Assembly (NCBI GenBank): GCA_023105745.1
Contig: JALGQZ010000009.1
Location: forward strand, 11,394,564-11,458,563
Direction: 5' to 3'
Origin: Austropuccinia psidii
Lineage: Eukaryota; Basidiomycota; Pucciniomycetes; Pucciniales; Sphaerophragmiaceae
Length of the DNA stretch: 64,000 nt
This document shows positions 10,459 to 24,557 of this stretch, in pieces. The position numbers were made by a program, and so were the translations under genes. The notes under the pieces were generated by a model that worked only from the letters and a program-made list of their open reading frames with translations, did not search any database and was not told the DNA's origin. Every line of letters starts with the position of its first letter. Position 1 is the first letter of the stretch.

Positions 10459-11470
10459 TGTGATAAATTCCCTTGTGTTGAATTAAAATGAGGAAGTGAA
10501 TGGAGGGGAAAACAAAGTCAAATAGCTTTTAATTTCTAATGACTCCTGTAACAAGGGTGGAAAGGAATATTTCCTGCCCCTCCTAAAATACTTAACCAAA
10601 TCTTCCTTGGAGGTCAAAAACCAAAGAGAATGAGTCAGTAGGCTTAAGAGTAGAGATGAAAAAAATTCAGATTTCTCAGATAAGACTAGAAAATGATAAA
10701 TAAGTAAGATATAATGTGATTAATATGGTTATTTTTTTAAATTTTAGTAAGATACTTATCTGTCTGGGTTCGACTTTTAGTAAAATTTGGGTGGCTAGTA
10801 TCCTCTTGGTGATACAGTATTTATAAAATTAGTTATTTGAGTTGATCTTGAGAATTTGTTAATGAATTTCAGGTCCATTTTGTTAAGGTAAATTAATAAT
10901 AAAGTAATATCTCTTAAGGTTTTGATATTTATTTAAGAGTCTGTGATAATAAGATAAAATGGTACTTCAGAGTATTAGTTATATTAAACAAAGTAAGACT
11001 CTTCAATATTCAATTTTTGAAGGGGTAAGATTATTTTAAATAGTTGTAAATGGTGTTTTATTTATAAGAAATATTTACTTGAGAGTATGTGATAATAAGC
11101 TAAGATAGTAATTTAAAGTATCTGTCATATTTGAAAAGCAAGGATCTTTGATATTGTTTTTTTCAAAGTGGTAGGTTGATTTGAAATCTTGAGAAATGGT
11201 TTTCTTTCAACTGTATAGAATAATTTTAATAGAGAAGTACTCATGATATTGGTTACTTGGTCAATCTTTAATACTATGATTCCACTGGTCTTAGCAACTG
11301 GAAGATATCCAACACTATAATTTGTCTGAGATAAGCTACTTGGAAAGTAAATCGAATATAATATACTGGAAAAGATCCCAGGTAAGGGATGACTTATTCC
11401 TGTTCTTATGATATAATGTGTATGGGGGGATACCCCTCTATTTATAACTTTTGAGATCCAAGGAGGGCCT
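10459..11470 (-). repeat. LTR-B copy B6, degenerate, reverse orientation (supported part)
   Basis: The left end on the minus strand reads TTCATTTTAATTCAACACAAGGG, split here as TTCATTTTAATT then CAACACAAGGG, resembling the 3' ends of other LTR-B copies. About 970 bp away lies the shared promoter word TATAAATAGAGGGG on the minus strand (11433-11446). The upstream limit to the right is not clear and may reach about 12.2 kb. Confidence 0.5.
11433..11448 (-). promoter_or_regulatory. TATA-type core promoter in LTR-B copy B6
   Basis: Minus strand GTTATAAATAGAGGGG. The same TATAAATAGAG word occurs in other LTRs of this window (42.94, 49.06, 55.18 and 63.78 kb). Confidence 0.5.
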
Positions 11471-14400
11471 TAATGGAAGCTGTCTTTTCCCAAGTTAATT
11501 CCTCTTAAGTTAGCTTTTTGAGTCTGATTTTTGTTGATCCTTTTTCTTTCATGTTTGAGGTAATTTAAGGCTTGATATATTTTTTTCTGCACAGACTAAA
11601 ATTTGTCACAACTCTCTTCTGGTGCGATGGATATGATATGATATTAGATTTTTCTTGTATGCATCAGGTTATTCCATTTTAGATGGGTTTTTTCCTTTAA
11701 AAAGACTCTTTTTAGTAACACTATATTATTCTTCTGGTGAGGTCAATATCATATGATGTTTCTGTATTTTCCTGGCATATTTCAGCAATGAGGCTTGGTA
11801 GAAGAGGATTTATATTTAATTCAGGTGTAATGTTTGTGTTTATCATCTTTGAAATTCAAATCCATGTCGGTTGACTTGTCATTGTGGTGTTGAATTTCTG
11901 TGGTGTGACTTTATAGTTTTACACATACTATGCATAGTCATGTGATTCATTTTGTTCAAGAATGATGTGACTGCTTTTTACTGAAGGGCTGTTTAATTCC
12001 ATGCAAATTTATTTGTCACCTTGCATGAGTTGATAAGTGACTTGAAAGATTTGAGTTTGATTGATTATGCGCAAAATCAGGTTATTAATTCAATTGAATA
12101 AAATTCTGTGGAAGTGTTATTCTGGAATATTAGGGCTGTTTTCAAGTTCTGAGTTGTATTACTGTGGATATATAATGGGATATTCCATGTGACTGTTCTG
12201 GAGATCATTTTAAGCTCCAGTGTATTAAATCTTGGCATCTTGTGACCTTCCTGTGTCTCAATTAAATGTGGATATGAAATTGATTCAGTTTTTGTGTGGT
12301 TATTGCATGAAATAGATGGCCATAAGAAGGGTTAAGCTTTGGTGAAACTAGTTTTCTATGTGTAATCTGATTTTTTTAGATATTAATAGTTAGGTTGAAT
12401 CTTTTTAAGAAATACACTTTTCTTGGTTCTTTTCCCATGGGATTATGATTTAAATGAAATTAATGGTTGAATTTTGCAATTCTGGTGTAAAAATAGAATG
12501 TAAGTCTGCCTATAGGTGGGATTTTTATCTGTTATGGGGTACTAAGAGCTTGGGACCGGTGAAAAAATTCTATGAGATACCAAAATAATATCTCAATATT
12601 GATATCAACTGCATCATTAGTTGGAGAAGACTCTTCAAAGTTACTTCCAAATAAAATCAACCATACCCTAAGCGTAGTTAAGGAGCTGGATAAGCTCATT
12701 AGCAGAGAATATAATCAAACATGAAGCTTTCATATAATAATTGCTTACCCAAATAGCTAAAGTTAATTAAATATATATTTTTTCGTATTGATTTTGGATA
12801 AAATAGATCAATTGATCATGTTCTATATATGTGATAAAGAGTGAGAAATATATCTATTAATTAAAATGAGCATATATTAACTGGTATTATACTTATAAAT
12901 TCAACATTTAATTTCACTAAATATTGCTAAGCCGCTGTTTTAGATGTATGAAAATACTAAATAAAATTTTTCTTGAAATAATATTCCTTATGCTCATCTC
13001 TAGGCATATGAGAAGAAAAATAAAGCATCAGTAAAACAAAATAGACCATCAAATGCAGATATAATTATTCTTTGGTTCCTGATATTAATAATTTAATGAT
13101 GCACAATTCATTCCCTGGGATTAAAATGGAAAGAGAACCTATTCTAAATCCTATTTATCAATTATATGTGGGCTTATATAAGCTTTATTCACCCATATAA
13201 ACACTTAATCATTAATAATTATGGCTTAAATATCAAGTTTTCTTACAAATTATTCATTATGGATAGAAGATCATACAGGTGAAATGTCAGAAGATAAGCA
13301 CGCAACAAGAATCAAGCTCTAAAGCTTTTATTTATATCATGAAAACTGTAAGAAATATATATATTCATTTGATTATACCTCTCTCAATAATAGCTTTCAT
13401 CCTTAAAAGTATCATCCTAAGAAGATAAGAAATGAATTTATGTCAAAATATCAAAAAAATCTGTTTAAGTAAGAAATTAGTAGCGTTGAATTGAACTTCT
13501 GAAATTCTAAGTCAGTTTTTCATAGAGAGAGGGTATGATGATAAATAAATGATAGTGCATTATCAATTAATTATGCAACAAATATATGAATGGTAATCAT
13601 TTTTCACAGGATTTAAACACATGGAAAGGAAATAAACTAGTTATTCATTTCTATAGAAATATCGGAATTCAAATTGTTATGAGATTTGATTCTTATGAAG
13701 AGAATTTTAATGAGGAAAATCTTAAACAAAGGAAGTTTATGAATGGTAATTGAAAATATGGCTTCAAATGCTGTATTTCATTTACTTGGGGAGAATATAA
13801 CCCATGAGAAAGTGACATATTAGCTAACAAGTGGCTTGAACAATCACACCCATTGAGAGATAGTAAATGTACACGATTTGGATTTACTATACATGAAAAG
13901 AATAATATCACTCCTTGTAAAAATTTGAGTTGATCACAGTCAAAAATTAAAATTCAATGATCCCAGAGTATGATATATATATGGGGGAAGATGGAATCTT
14001 AAAAGAACCCATTTCATCGGATAACGAAATGGAAAGGAATAGAAATATTCCATTTATAAGCCAAAATGGTGAAATAAAAAATAAATTTCCTTTTTTTGGG
14101 ATAAGAAAAAAGCTGAAAAGGAAGCCTATATTACATATAGAATTATTAATAATAATAGAATAGCTCAATAATATAGAATACGTAAATCTCCTGAATCCTC
14201 CATACTCAAAATGAGCTGTCTGCACAAGCTCAAGATATTAGATGAATAAAAATGAAGAATAATTCAAATTAAAGTGAAAATAACTTCAGAATTAAGAAAT
14301 ATATTTCAGTTGTCTATGAAAAAAGGGAGAACCTCAAGATAATAATGGAGAATCAAGAAACAAAATTATAATAAGGTAATAGAAAATCTCTTGGATAATA

Positions 14401-17400
14401 TTATAGAGGAGATAATCTGAGTTAATATAATTCATTCGAGATAGAAAGGACTTATTCATTTGGAAATTTCATTTCATCAATTAAATTATTTAATACAGAA
14501 ATGATATAGTATGCAGTTAACTATTTCTAAATAGGAAAAATACAGAATTAATGGATCATAATTAATATTTTATGTACCACTTTCAATTTTTTTAGCTTGT
14601 CAGTTTCACTTGAGCAATAATAATAGGCTTTTTCCATAACTCTTATCAAAATTGTTTTCATTAAAACATGAATAATATAGAATTGAATGAAGTTTGTTGG
14701 TATATGATTATTCTTTGAAATACAAATTTTTAGAAATTTTTATTATATTTCGAGACTCCATTTTAAGAAATCCTATAAAAGGAGAATATTTTTGAATAAT
14801 AGATAATCTTCCAGGATGAACTGATATCAAGTATTTAGTAGAGGGAGATATAGATGAAAATATAATTGTTAAAAATAGAAATTTGATGATTAAAAATGAA
14901 AGGTTCTCCTATAGATAAACAGGAGTTATAATCTCATTAAGAGGAATGGCTTAAATAGATTCATTTGGCATTTATATTAGCTACTACAGTTGTTATAATT
15001 ATTACTATATAAAGGTATTATATGAGTCAATTTTTGTTTATTATAGCTCAATAATATTATAGTGATGAATAACGAGTTTTTGGGAGATTTATTCCTTTTT
15101 CAGTGCACAAGAAGCTTTTCTCTCCGTGGTTGGATTAAGGATATCCAGGAATATAAACCTAAGGATGTTCTAGGCATTTTATTACAATTATTAAATTCAA
15201 GAAGCTGTAAAGAGAACATATTGGACGCTATGATTCATCAGGTCATGATACAATTATTTTTAGGAATTCTTTTCAATGTGTAGATACCTCCCAGTGTTAT
15301 CTTTGTGATATAAATCCTACTCTAGATTATTATACAATATCTGGTGACATTTTACCAAAAACAACTTGGTACATATTCCAGCTCTGAATATTGAGAGCTT
15401 GGAAGTGGTTCTAACTGTATCTATCATTAATGTCTATAAATATTCTACTATATGGAAATAATTTGATTTAGGTACGGAAAAGCTATACAGTATCAGATTT
15501 GTTATGAAATTCTATAAAATATAAATGATAATATCTTATAATTAAAATCATAAAATCTCTATACCTGTATGTGATAAAGGGGTGTGAGCTGTATGGCCTG
15601 GTAGAGCTACCTTTCTCTTTCATAAAATATTCCATTTGATAAGCATATAATCAAAAACATATAGTTTAGATAGGAGGTGAAAATGAAAATTACATTTTTC
15701 TAATATTTTGAGGGCCATTTAGGATGAAAACCTATTAGATTTATGCTAAATACTCTAGTATAGGGCCATAAAATAGACCATAATCAGAGATTAAATGAAT
15801 ATGGGAAATTATGGGATTATGTGCAGAATTGAGTATTTCTGATGCGAGGTGAACCTAGATTTTATATTTAAAAAATATCTTAAGTAATTATATATCTTTC
15901 ATTCCTTATCAAATTTGTAGAAGAATGATATATTTTAGAAGTTTATAATCTCCTCCTTTCTTGATTAATTGTAAAGGAGTTAGGAATTTCTCCTAGGTTA
16001 TTCTTCTATCATACATTTATTTAGATTAATTAAGGTGGTATGAATGCGTTTCTCGTTTTTGATGTAGTATGATGGGTTATGGTACATTTCCTTGCATGCC
16101 TTTGCTCAGTAACTGAGCCAAAAATAAAACTATAATATATATCTGGCTAGAATTTAGATTTTTATTGGAGTTTTGAAAGGTAAAAGGTATAATTGATAAC
16201 TTATCAAGTTCTTTCAGGGATATTAATTTCAATTTCATATATTTTTATGGCATTTAATAAAAGATATAAAAACAGCTTCCTCAAGAAATTATCATTTGAT
16301 GATATTTGTCTTATGGAAAATAATCTCTATAACATAATTGTCTCCATGAGAATTTCATTATTGAGTTTTTTTAAGGAAGCTCACAGTATCTGAAAGAGAT
16401 AAATGGATGAATTAATATTCAAATATTATATTTGAGAATTAATGCAGAGATTGGAAGACATCTCTCAAGAAAAAATCTGTCAGCCTAGCCATTAATTACC
16501 TTTGCATATATGCTATAGAAGAAACTAGACCCCTAAAAGTGGAATAATAATGTGAAGTTCTGATTATAAAAGTCTTAAATATGGGAATCTATTATTTTTA
16601 TGATTCAAATTAAGGAGATTGATAAAGCTCTTTTGTGAGATATTTACAGAGCTCTCTAAATAATATTATGATGCATAAGCAGACTATAGATCTAGCTATG
16701 AAGAAAGATGATAAAATGTATCAAGATAAAAAGAAATATATTGTATGATAAATTAATAATAAAATTGATCAGATACCCACAGAAATGAGACAATAAAGTA
16801 ACACAATCAAAATAACCATAATATGATGATCATTCTTCTGATAGCTTAATAAAACTAGTAAATATGAAAGTATAGTATTAAATTCCTGTTCTCGAAAAGC
16901 TTGTTTAACTATATATCTCTTTGAGAATGGATTTACATATATCAAAAGTTTTCCAAAGTATCCAGCAAATAATGAAAAGATGAAGCCTTTTCATTCAAAA
17001 CCAAAATTATCTGATGTGACCTTGGATTAACCTCCTAAGAGCCAAAAATTGGATAATTTGAACTTATTCCTGTTTGAGGGTGCATCAGATAAACATTTTT
17101 AGATAAAAAATTATTAAAGAAAATATGAATGTATTGTTTTTCTTTATTAATTTTTGAAAATACCTGAGCTTTTTTAATTAATTTCTTCAACTATCCTGAT
17201 TAATACAATAATAGAGCTCTTAGTTGTATCAGAATTACGTGAAGAAGCTATAGTTTCACCACTTCTTATAAGAGATCTTTCATTAAATAATCATGAAACA
17301 CTATTATTGTGTAGCTTTGGAGTAAATAAAACTTACCTGTAGCCATCCACTTATACATGGAAAGGGTCTTTCACAGTCAAATAAGCAGGGTGAGTTATTT

Positions 17401-17646
17401 AATTTCAGATCCTTTTTTGGACTCTAAAATATTAATAAAGGACTAAAGCTCCTTTCAAATATACTCTGGTTTTAATTCTTTGCATTATTCTCTTTTTACA
17501 GATATCTTGAGCTTCATTCCAAAGGTGCTACACATGCAAGTGTCAAGACTTATTTTTATAGCTATGAATCTCTGAAAAGTACCTTAAGTAATATTTTTCC
17601 TTTAATAAGGAAATTATCTATGAGTTTATGTTTTTGAACCTTCTTT
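11471..17646. other. Long AT-rich stretch with no recognised gene or element
   Basis: Only short chance open frames (under about 95 codons) of biased AT-rich composition. Part of 11.47-12.5 kb is richer in T and G and may be the upstream part of LTR-B copy B6. Otherwise nothing recognised. Confidence 0.55.
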
Positions 17647-19460
17647 TGTGAGCCTTATAGGTATTGTTATATACCCAAAAGACCACAAATAACAAATTAT
17701 GTTATAGCTCTAAATAAATGAATTTATTTCTATTGTAAAAAAAAATCAAAATATAAATATAAAATTATGTAAAAAATTCAAATTTTCATTATAATTTAAA
17801 ACTAAATTGAAATTTAAAATTGTGATAACACATTTTTACTTGAAAAAATTAAGTAAAAATAAATTTTTAAAAAAAATATTAATATTAAAATGTTTTTGGA
17901 AAAAAGTGGAATACATATTATTATAGCTTCTTATCCCATAAATAAGATTATGAAAATTATTTCACCCTTGGATTCCTCATAAAAAATAAGGCGGGGTCAC
18001 CTCTGGGTGAAATTTCTGCCACTCAACTCTATATAAGCTTAAATTAAGTTTCTGGTACTTTCTGTATAAAAATTGAAAATCCTCAAAGACTCTATTTCAT
18101 TGAAACAACTTGTGATTTTAACCATCAATTTCTGTGTTAAAATGAAGGTGTGGTGTGTAATTTATAAATTATGAGGAGTTGAAGTATTTTAAATTAAAAT
18201 GTCAAAATGTGCATGTGTATTACATAAGTGAAATTTGATTTACATATGAGGTATCAATTATTATAGTTGTGTACTGTGAAAAATCATTTGAATTACATAG
18301 GTAAATTACACATATAATACATGATTAGGAATTAAAGAAACAATAAATTGGAAAGATTGATTCTGGGGGGGAAAGGAATCTTGGCTCCTAGGGTGCCAGA
18401 CTACCCCAAATTTCTTGCTGACAGGCATGGGATATACGAATTCACACAAATGCTCATAACATTTGGTCTGGAATTGATCTCACAGGGTCTGTGACTCAAT
18501 TGATGATGAGGTTTTGATACCAATCAGGGCAGTTTTAACTGTTTCCAAGAGGGTAAAACTACCTTTAAGTTAAAGAAATATTATTAAAAACAGTTTTAAA
18601 TTGTTTTTGAATCTCTTGCAAACATTCTGAAATGTTTTTAAGGCTTAAAAACCAGGTATTACTATAGCAATAGCTGATTTAAGGTTCTAAAATGGCTGAA
18701 AATAGCGAAAATGCCTAAAACCAGCCCTTTTTTTGGTCCAAACCAAGGTTCAATGATGCCATAATTTCCTTTTCAACTTTCAGAGTGTTCATCACGACTT
18801 AAAAGAGAGACTTATACTTTTGGAGTAAGAAAATTGGTGGCTATAAAAGAATGGCTTCTTTGCCCCACTTTTATCTTCTTGTTAGAATCTTTTACTTTTA
18901 TATTTAGCTTAAACAATGTTAAACCAAAAATAAAAAATTACAAAAACCTTTTAATATCATTTCAAACATTTTAGCCACTTGAAAAAATTATTATAATCAT
19001 TGTTTGTAACTATTATAATCATTTTTACCCTTGAACCACCCCAAAAGTGAATTAAAGCATCTTTCTTCACTATTGACTTTGTCACTTTTTTTCCAAATTC
19101 ACTCTGGTCACTTTTGGGTGTGCTTTCTCTTTAATAATACTTCCAAAGGAATCTGTCTTATATTAACTGTCTGAAGCTCTTTGCTCAATTAATTCCAATT
19201 GACATTTCTCTTGAAGAAATTTCTTTGATAGCCTTAAATCTCTCTTGTGGAGTGTTTTTGGATAAATTTTTATGTTAGGTAAAACAATAAATCTTTATAA
19301 TAATATTGTTTTTTAATTATAAAGTGAAGAAATTAAATTTTGCATTATTTCTCTTAAAAATTTTAAATATCACTATTTTGATTCATATTGTACCTTATAA
19401 AAATTTTGAGGACAGCAAAAGTACTTGTTTTTCAATCAAAGTTTCATATCCACACATTAC
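17647..19460 (+). repeat. LTR-A copy A2, forward
   Basis: Starts TGTGAGCCTTATAGGTATTG and matches A1 (1-1115, inverted) to about 18757. It contains CTATAAAAGAATGGC near 18841, placed as the TATA box of this LTR. Near the 3' end, GAGGACAGCAAAAGTAC (from 19409) aligns with GAGGACAGTAAGAGTA near 24226 in A3. By that alignment the LTR ends at about 19460 (CACACATTAC, compared with AAACCTTACA in A3). No partner LTR or internal coding region is evident, so it is a solo LTR or half of an eroded element. Confidence 0.75.
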
Positions 19461-21147
19461 CACTTTTTTCTCACTAATTGAGATATTTCAGTGAATATCA
19501 AGCTTCAAGTTAAATCACAAGATAAGTGCAAGTAACTAATTTTTTGTGAGAGAACTTCTATTAAAAATAGTCTATATGAGATTTGTTCTTCTAATACCAC
19601 TTTTCTTGCCTGATATTTTAGATTATATAATTACCAATTATGTTTCTCTGTCTGAACTTCTCCCTTCATTTGAATTTTCATTTGAATATTCCAGGATGTT
19701 TGGTATAAAAAATGAGAACAAGAGCTTATCAAATTGAAAGTCTTGCAACCATAATTTTACAATAAAATCAATTAGAGTAAATTTTGATTCAATGCTATTA
19801 TAGTGATAGATGAATCTATTAATATTCATTTAAAGAAGTATTTAATTCTATAATAAAAATATAATGGTATTAGCTTCTAATGATTTTGTTTTTAAATTTT
19901 TCACTAAGTCAATCAAAGGATCTCTATTTGTAAATGAATAAAATATTTAAGAAATTTCTATAATCAAATATGGGATAGCTCAAGACCTATTAGGTTGAGT
20001 TACATATGTTTTTGAATAAGTTATCTAAATACAAGCTTTTTCTATAATATTCAAAATTATCTTTATATTTTTAGCTTTAAATTTCTTTTAAGTTTTTTAA
20101 TAAGTATTTGAATTTAATCTTAAGAATAATTTTGTTTGAATTAGCTTTTAAACATCATTTTTTTAGGATGATCTCACTTATTTTCTTACATCTTTAGGAT
20201 TAAAGTACATTATTATTCCACATTTAGGCCTATATAGCTATGATAGATATTTAAAAGAAATCATTGAGTAGATTACTACCAAGATATAATATTGATAAGA
20301 TAAAAATAAGGCAACTCAATTTTTTTACATAATTTTCAAGAAGAATAGAAATAGCACAATAATAAATTTCAATTTAGTCCATTAATAGGTTTTAAAATAT
20401 AATGATGAAATATTATATTGTTTAAAGTGGTATTGAAGATTAAGAGTAATATTTCAAGTAATTTCAAATTATTTTTAGTATAATTAAAATAAATGAAGGT
20501 TTCTAAGATTTCAGGATTTTCTAAGGTAAATAAAAAGAGCTCATAAATGAAAAAAATGCTTACATAATCCTAACAGTTATCTCAGTAAGATGTTTAGTTC
20601 AATAATATTTTTAGCCGTGGATTTAAAGGAAATATATTTACTCCCCTCCTATCCCCTCTAGACTTATATAATTTTAGAAAATAAAAAGTCCAATTGGAAC
20701 AAATTATATAAGATTTTTTTTGGATTCAAATGACCTGAAACTTATGATAAGACAAGGTATTTAGTAATATTTACACCTATTAATTTTTTTTTTGTTATAA
20801 ATTATTAAAACATGAATAAATTGATTACATAAAGCTCATATTGATTCTAAAATTGTTCATTGAGTTCTATAAAAGGATTTATAGGTAATAGTCTGTTCCA
20901 ATAATGTGAATACTTTGATTTATGTTTCTTATTTTATATTCTTAATATTAGGTTTTTTTACACTAAAATATTAATAAATAGAAATTTTCTAATCCATGAT
21001 GTTTTAAATTCTAAGTTTTAAGAAATAAATTTAATTCAGAACAATATTTAAGAATAATCAGATTTAAATTGATCTTGAGTACCAGTGAAAATATGTGAGT
21101 ATTCAGGAAGATATTTGAATGAGGCTTTTTTTGGAGCAGATAAATAG
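19461..21147. other. AT-rich spacer, nothing recognised
   Basis: No coding region or repeat identified between LTR-A copy A2 and LTR-B copy B1. Confidence 0.55.
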
Positions 21148-22149
21148 TGTTTTGGGAAAGCCTCTGCATGTGGGATAAAATGAGGCAGTAATTGGAAGGG
21201 AAAATTATAAGTGAACAGTTTTGAATTTCTGGTTGGGACTTTCAACCCTTGCTCTGCTTGTGTGCTAGAATAATCTATACTTCCCTTCCTAATATGATAA
21301 TTTATCTTTACTGAGTCCATAAAATCAATTTTATTATTGATAGTGGCTGGATCAGGAAATATTGTACTCAAAAAACTCTACTCAGACTTTGCTTTACTCA
21401 AAAAAATGGTTCTTCAAAACCTTAACAAATAAATTATTATTAAAATTTCAGCAAGCTGAGTGGATTCCACCAGATTATTTTAAAAAACAATATCCAGAAA
21501 TTATATAAGAAATAATAATGATAAAATAACAGAAAAAAATATTTATAATACACAAACTTCAAAATTCATTCTTCTCTTGATGAATTCTCAATAAATATAA
21601 CAAATAAAACAACAATAATATTCAATTTGATAAGATAACAGACTTAGAAGGGTAAGAATATATTTAAGGCCCTTTGTGATTTGTTGGATTGGCTAATAAT
21701 CTAATGGTTGTTAATAAAATAGTATAATATGGGTGATTCAATGCTATGTTTGGTCCTCTTTTGTGATAATAAATTATAGAATCTCTTCTGGGTTATTGAT
21801 AATGATACTAGCTAATTGCTATAGATTCAATTTTAATTTGAACTAAACACTAAAGTTTTTAATTTAATTTTGTTCTTTTATTACTTTGATGATAATTCAT
21901 TACGTATTAGCCAATACATACAGATCTACTTTTCTTTTAAAAGTAGTAAAATGACTGCAGTTGTGCAGGTTTTATTTCAAAACAAGAAAAATTACTCTCT
22001 TTGAGGAGTTTTAAACAAAAAATAACTTAAAGTTAATTCAAAATTGTTAGGATTTATTTTCAATGCCCAAAAAATAACTTTGGTTTGATGGTTTTCTTTT
22101 AAAACTCTCTAGAAATTAGTCTTAAGGCTTAAACATCAAACTCCAGAGA

Positions 22150-24289
22150 TGTGAGCCTGTGAGTTATGTATGACATACCCATAAGGCAACAAATAACTTT
22201 ATACACAGTTTATTTAGTCTTGAACAGACTTCTCAGCTGGATTTAAAACTAAAAATAACAAAAATAAGTATAAATTTTTTTGTATAAGAAAAGTTATAAT
22301 TATTATGTCATTTTTGGAGTCTACTACAAAAATATTCTAGGGTAGACCCATAAAGTGTTATATCCAAAAAATTTTATTTCTTATTTTATTAGAAGATTTA
22401 AGAATCTCAAAGTACAGTTCCAATTTTTCAACATTTTTTAAAATTGTTAAATTTAAGCTTAAATAAGTTTAAATTTAAAGCTGCATAAAGTTTATGCAAA
22501 CTTACCAAAAAATTTAGTTGAAATTGAGGTGTTGTCTATATTTACTGAATTGGCTAAGGATCTTACATACAGAATGTAAATCCTGTGTGTGCTAAATTGA
22601 AAAGTATTTAAGGCCATAGTATCTCTTTAAGTAAATAAAAGGGCAAAATACACACAAAAAGGTGGGACAAAGGAAAAAGACCAAACAGAGCTGGGGTACC
22701 AGATTTTTGGATCTGAAAGGATTCAATTAAGTTTTTCCACCTGTATTGGAGGATTTTAAACCTTATTTAAGATTTCATATTAGACTTTGATCCAACCGTG
22801 AGGTTTAAACTGGCTTTATCCCAATTTGGACAGGAATCTCAAGCTGACAGAGGGTAAATCCCAATATGCAAGCTTGAAATCAAGGTTTTAAGAATAGTCA
22901 AAGCCTAAATAAGCTTAAAACTTTAAACTTAAGGACATTAAAACCTTATCAAAAGTTAAGTTTTGGTGTTTATTGCTATTTTAAGTGGAAAATACCAATA
23001 AATTCAAAAATTCATCAAAAATCCAATTCTTACTGAATTTTCTTAAAGGTTTCTCACAGCTTCCAATTTGTTTTATCTGTGTACAAATTAAATTTTAATT
23101 ATGCTTTATAAAGAGGTTTTATTGGTAATTAGCCTGGAAATTTACTCTTCCAATTATACTTAAAAAAATGAATTAAAAATTCAGTTGAAGAGATTTTTTA
23201 TTGAAGCTCTCTTTTTATGTTGTTCATGTGATGAACATTAATGTAAATAAACTTAAATTATATTATAGCTTAAAATAAGTAATCCAAAGGAGGATTAAAG
23301 CTACTTGGAGTTAAGAATAACACTGGTAAATTTAAATTGGAATTAAAAATGAGCTACCTTAAGTTAAGAGCCTTATTTTTAAGCATGGTTTTTCAGTTTT
23401 GACCTAAGCACTCCCTATATATCCATTATTAATCATGAGAGATGCTTTGCAGGCATAAGAAGAGCCTATACATCACTGTTTTCCTATAAGAATTAATTAT
23501 TCCAATCATATCAGACATTGAAATAGGTAAGGTTTTCTCAGATTTAAAATATTATTATTAAGGTAATTCTTGAGTTATTTTATTCTTTATTGATTTTAAA
23601 ACTAAAGAATTGAAATCATATAATTCAGATTATTGTTTCATTCACCAATAATGCACTTTATTATATAGAATTATTGTCTTAAATATATTTTAAAATCCAT
23701 AAATTCCTCTTAAAAACTCTTTAATGATATTTTTTATCATAAAAAGTTGTTTTATCTTTTGAAATATTGATTTTTTGTGCATCTTTAACTTATAGTCATC
23801 ATTCCATATAACAAATTTTGTTTTTTGAGTTGTTGTATTAAGTGAATATTATAAGTAAGTTTTCTCTGCAGCTCTATATTTTTATCTATTATTATCTTTC
23901 TTATATTGAGCTTTCCATAAGAATTATCTCTTCAAAATGTGTGTGATAATTTCTTTTATAAATAATATTTATATTATTTATAAGTGGATAAATATTATTC
24001 TTTTCCATGTATAATTGTCTCATTAAGAGATTTACACTTCTTATTGTTATAATTGTCAGTGAATATAGCAATAATAGAATAATTATAATTAATTATAATT
24101 ATTAAGATTATCTCTTATCATTGAATTAATTAATAATAGTTGAATTACTTTTATCTATTATAGTTATTTTTAATAATTATATAAATTTGTGGGTGTAATA
24201 TTTAATTATATTATATTTTCTACTGAGGACAGTAAGAGTAATATTGATATTTGATACAATTAGCAAGAGTTCAATAGACAAACCTTACA
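22150..24289 (+). mobile_element. Solo LTR-A copy A3, inserted in LTR-B copy B1
   Basis: A 2140-bp unit starting TGTGAGCCTGTGAG and ending AAACCTTACA. It is flanked by AGAGA (22145-22149) and ACAGA (24290-24294), a 5-bp target duplication with one mismatch. It matches copy A4 (28429-30576, inverted) along its whole length, including GGTGGGACAAAGGAAAAAGA near 22661 and GAGGACAG near 24226. No internal region follows, so it is a recombined solo LTR. Confidence 0.85.
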
Positions 24290-24543
24290 ACAGATTCCTT
24301 GCTGATGAGCTTCAAGATGTAAGATCCTGATTAAATAAGCTACTAGTCTACCTGCTAGTAAGGGATGAATTGAACTCTTTTCACACTATTGGCTCTCTTG
24401 ATCTATTTGAACAATGAGCCTCAGTTATGAGGCTTGATTTATCAAATGAATTTCTGGTATAACCTCTGAGAAGAGGGATCAGAAAAAATAAATTTAATTT
24501 ACAATTTCTAGATGGGGAAAAGGAAAAACGTGGGAGAGAGGCG

Positions 24544-24557
24544 CTCAATTTATATCC
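24544..24557 (-). promoter_or_regulatory. TATA-type core promoter in LTR-B copy B1
   Basis: Minus strand GGATATAAATTGAG followed by CGCCTCTCTCCCACG, the same TATA then C/T-rich layout as copy B3 near 49.06 kb. Confidence 0.5.

Noticed and set aside
10760..10800. GGTTCGACTT word resembling a tRNA B-box
   Set aside because: No cloverleaf can be drawn around it.
13947..16393. Small open frames of 60-92 codons in the 13.7-16.4 kb stretch
   Set aside because: Low-complexity AT-rich translations without motifs or codon signal.
1..18760. One 18.7-kb DNA transposon with 1.1-kb terminal inverted repeats
   Set aside because: The arms are inverted copies of LTR-A: the TGTGAGCC ends lie on the inner sides of the pair, other copies have TG...CA ends with 5-bp duplications, and Gypsy-A carries the related LTR.
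21048..21371. Apparent protein similarity between minus-strand frames at 21.05-21.37 kb and 48.20-48.43 kb (NFP...LP.F.PH)
   Set aside because: Explained by shared LTR-B 3'-end nucleotide sequence rather than by a protein-coding gene.
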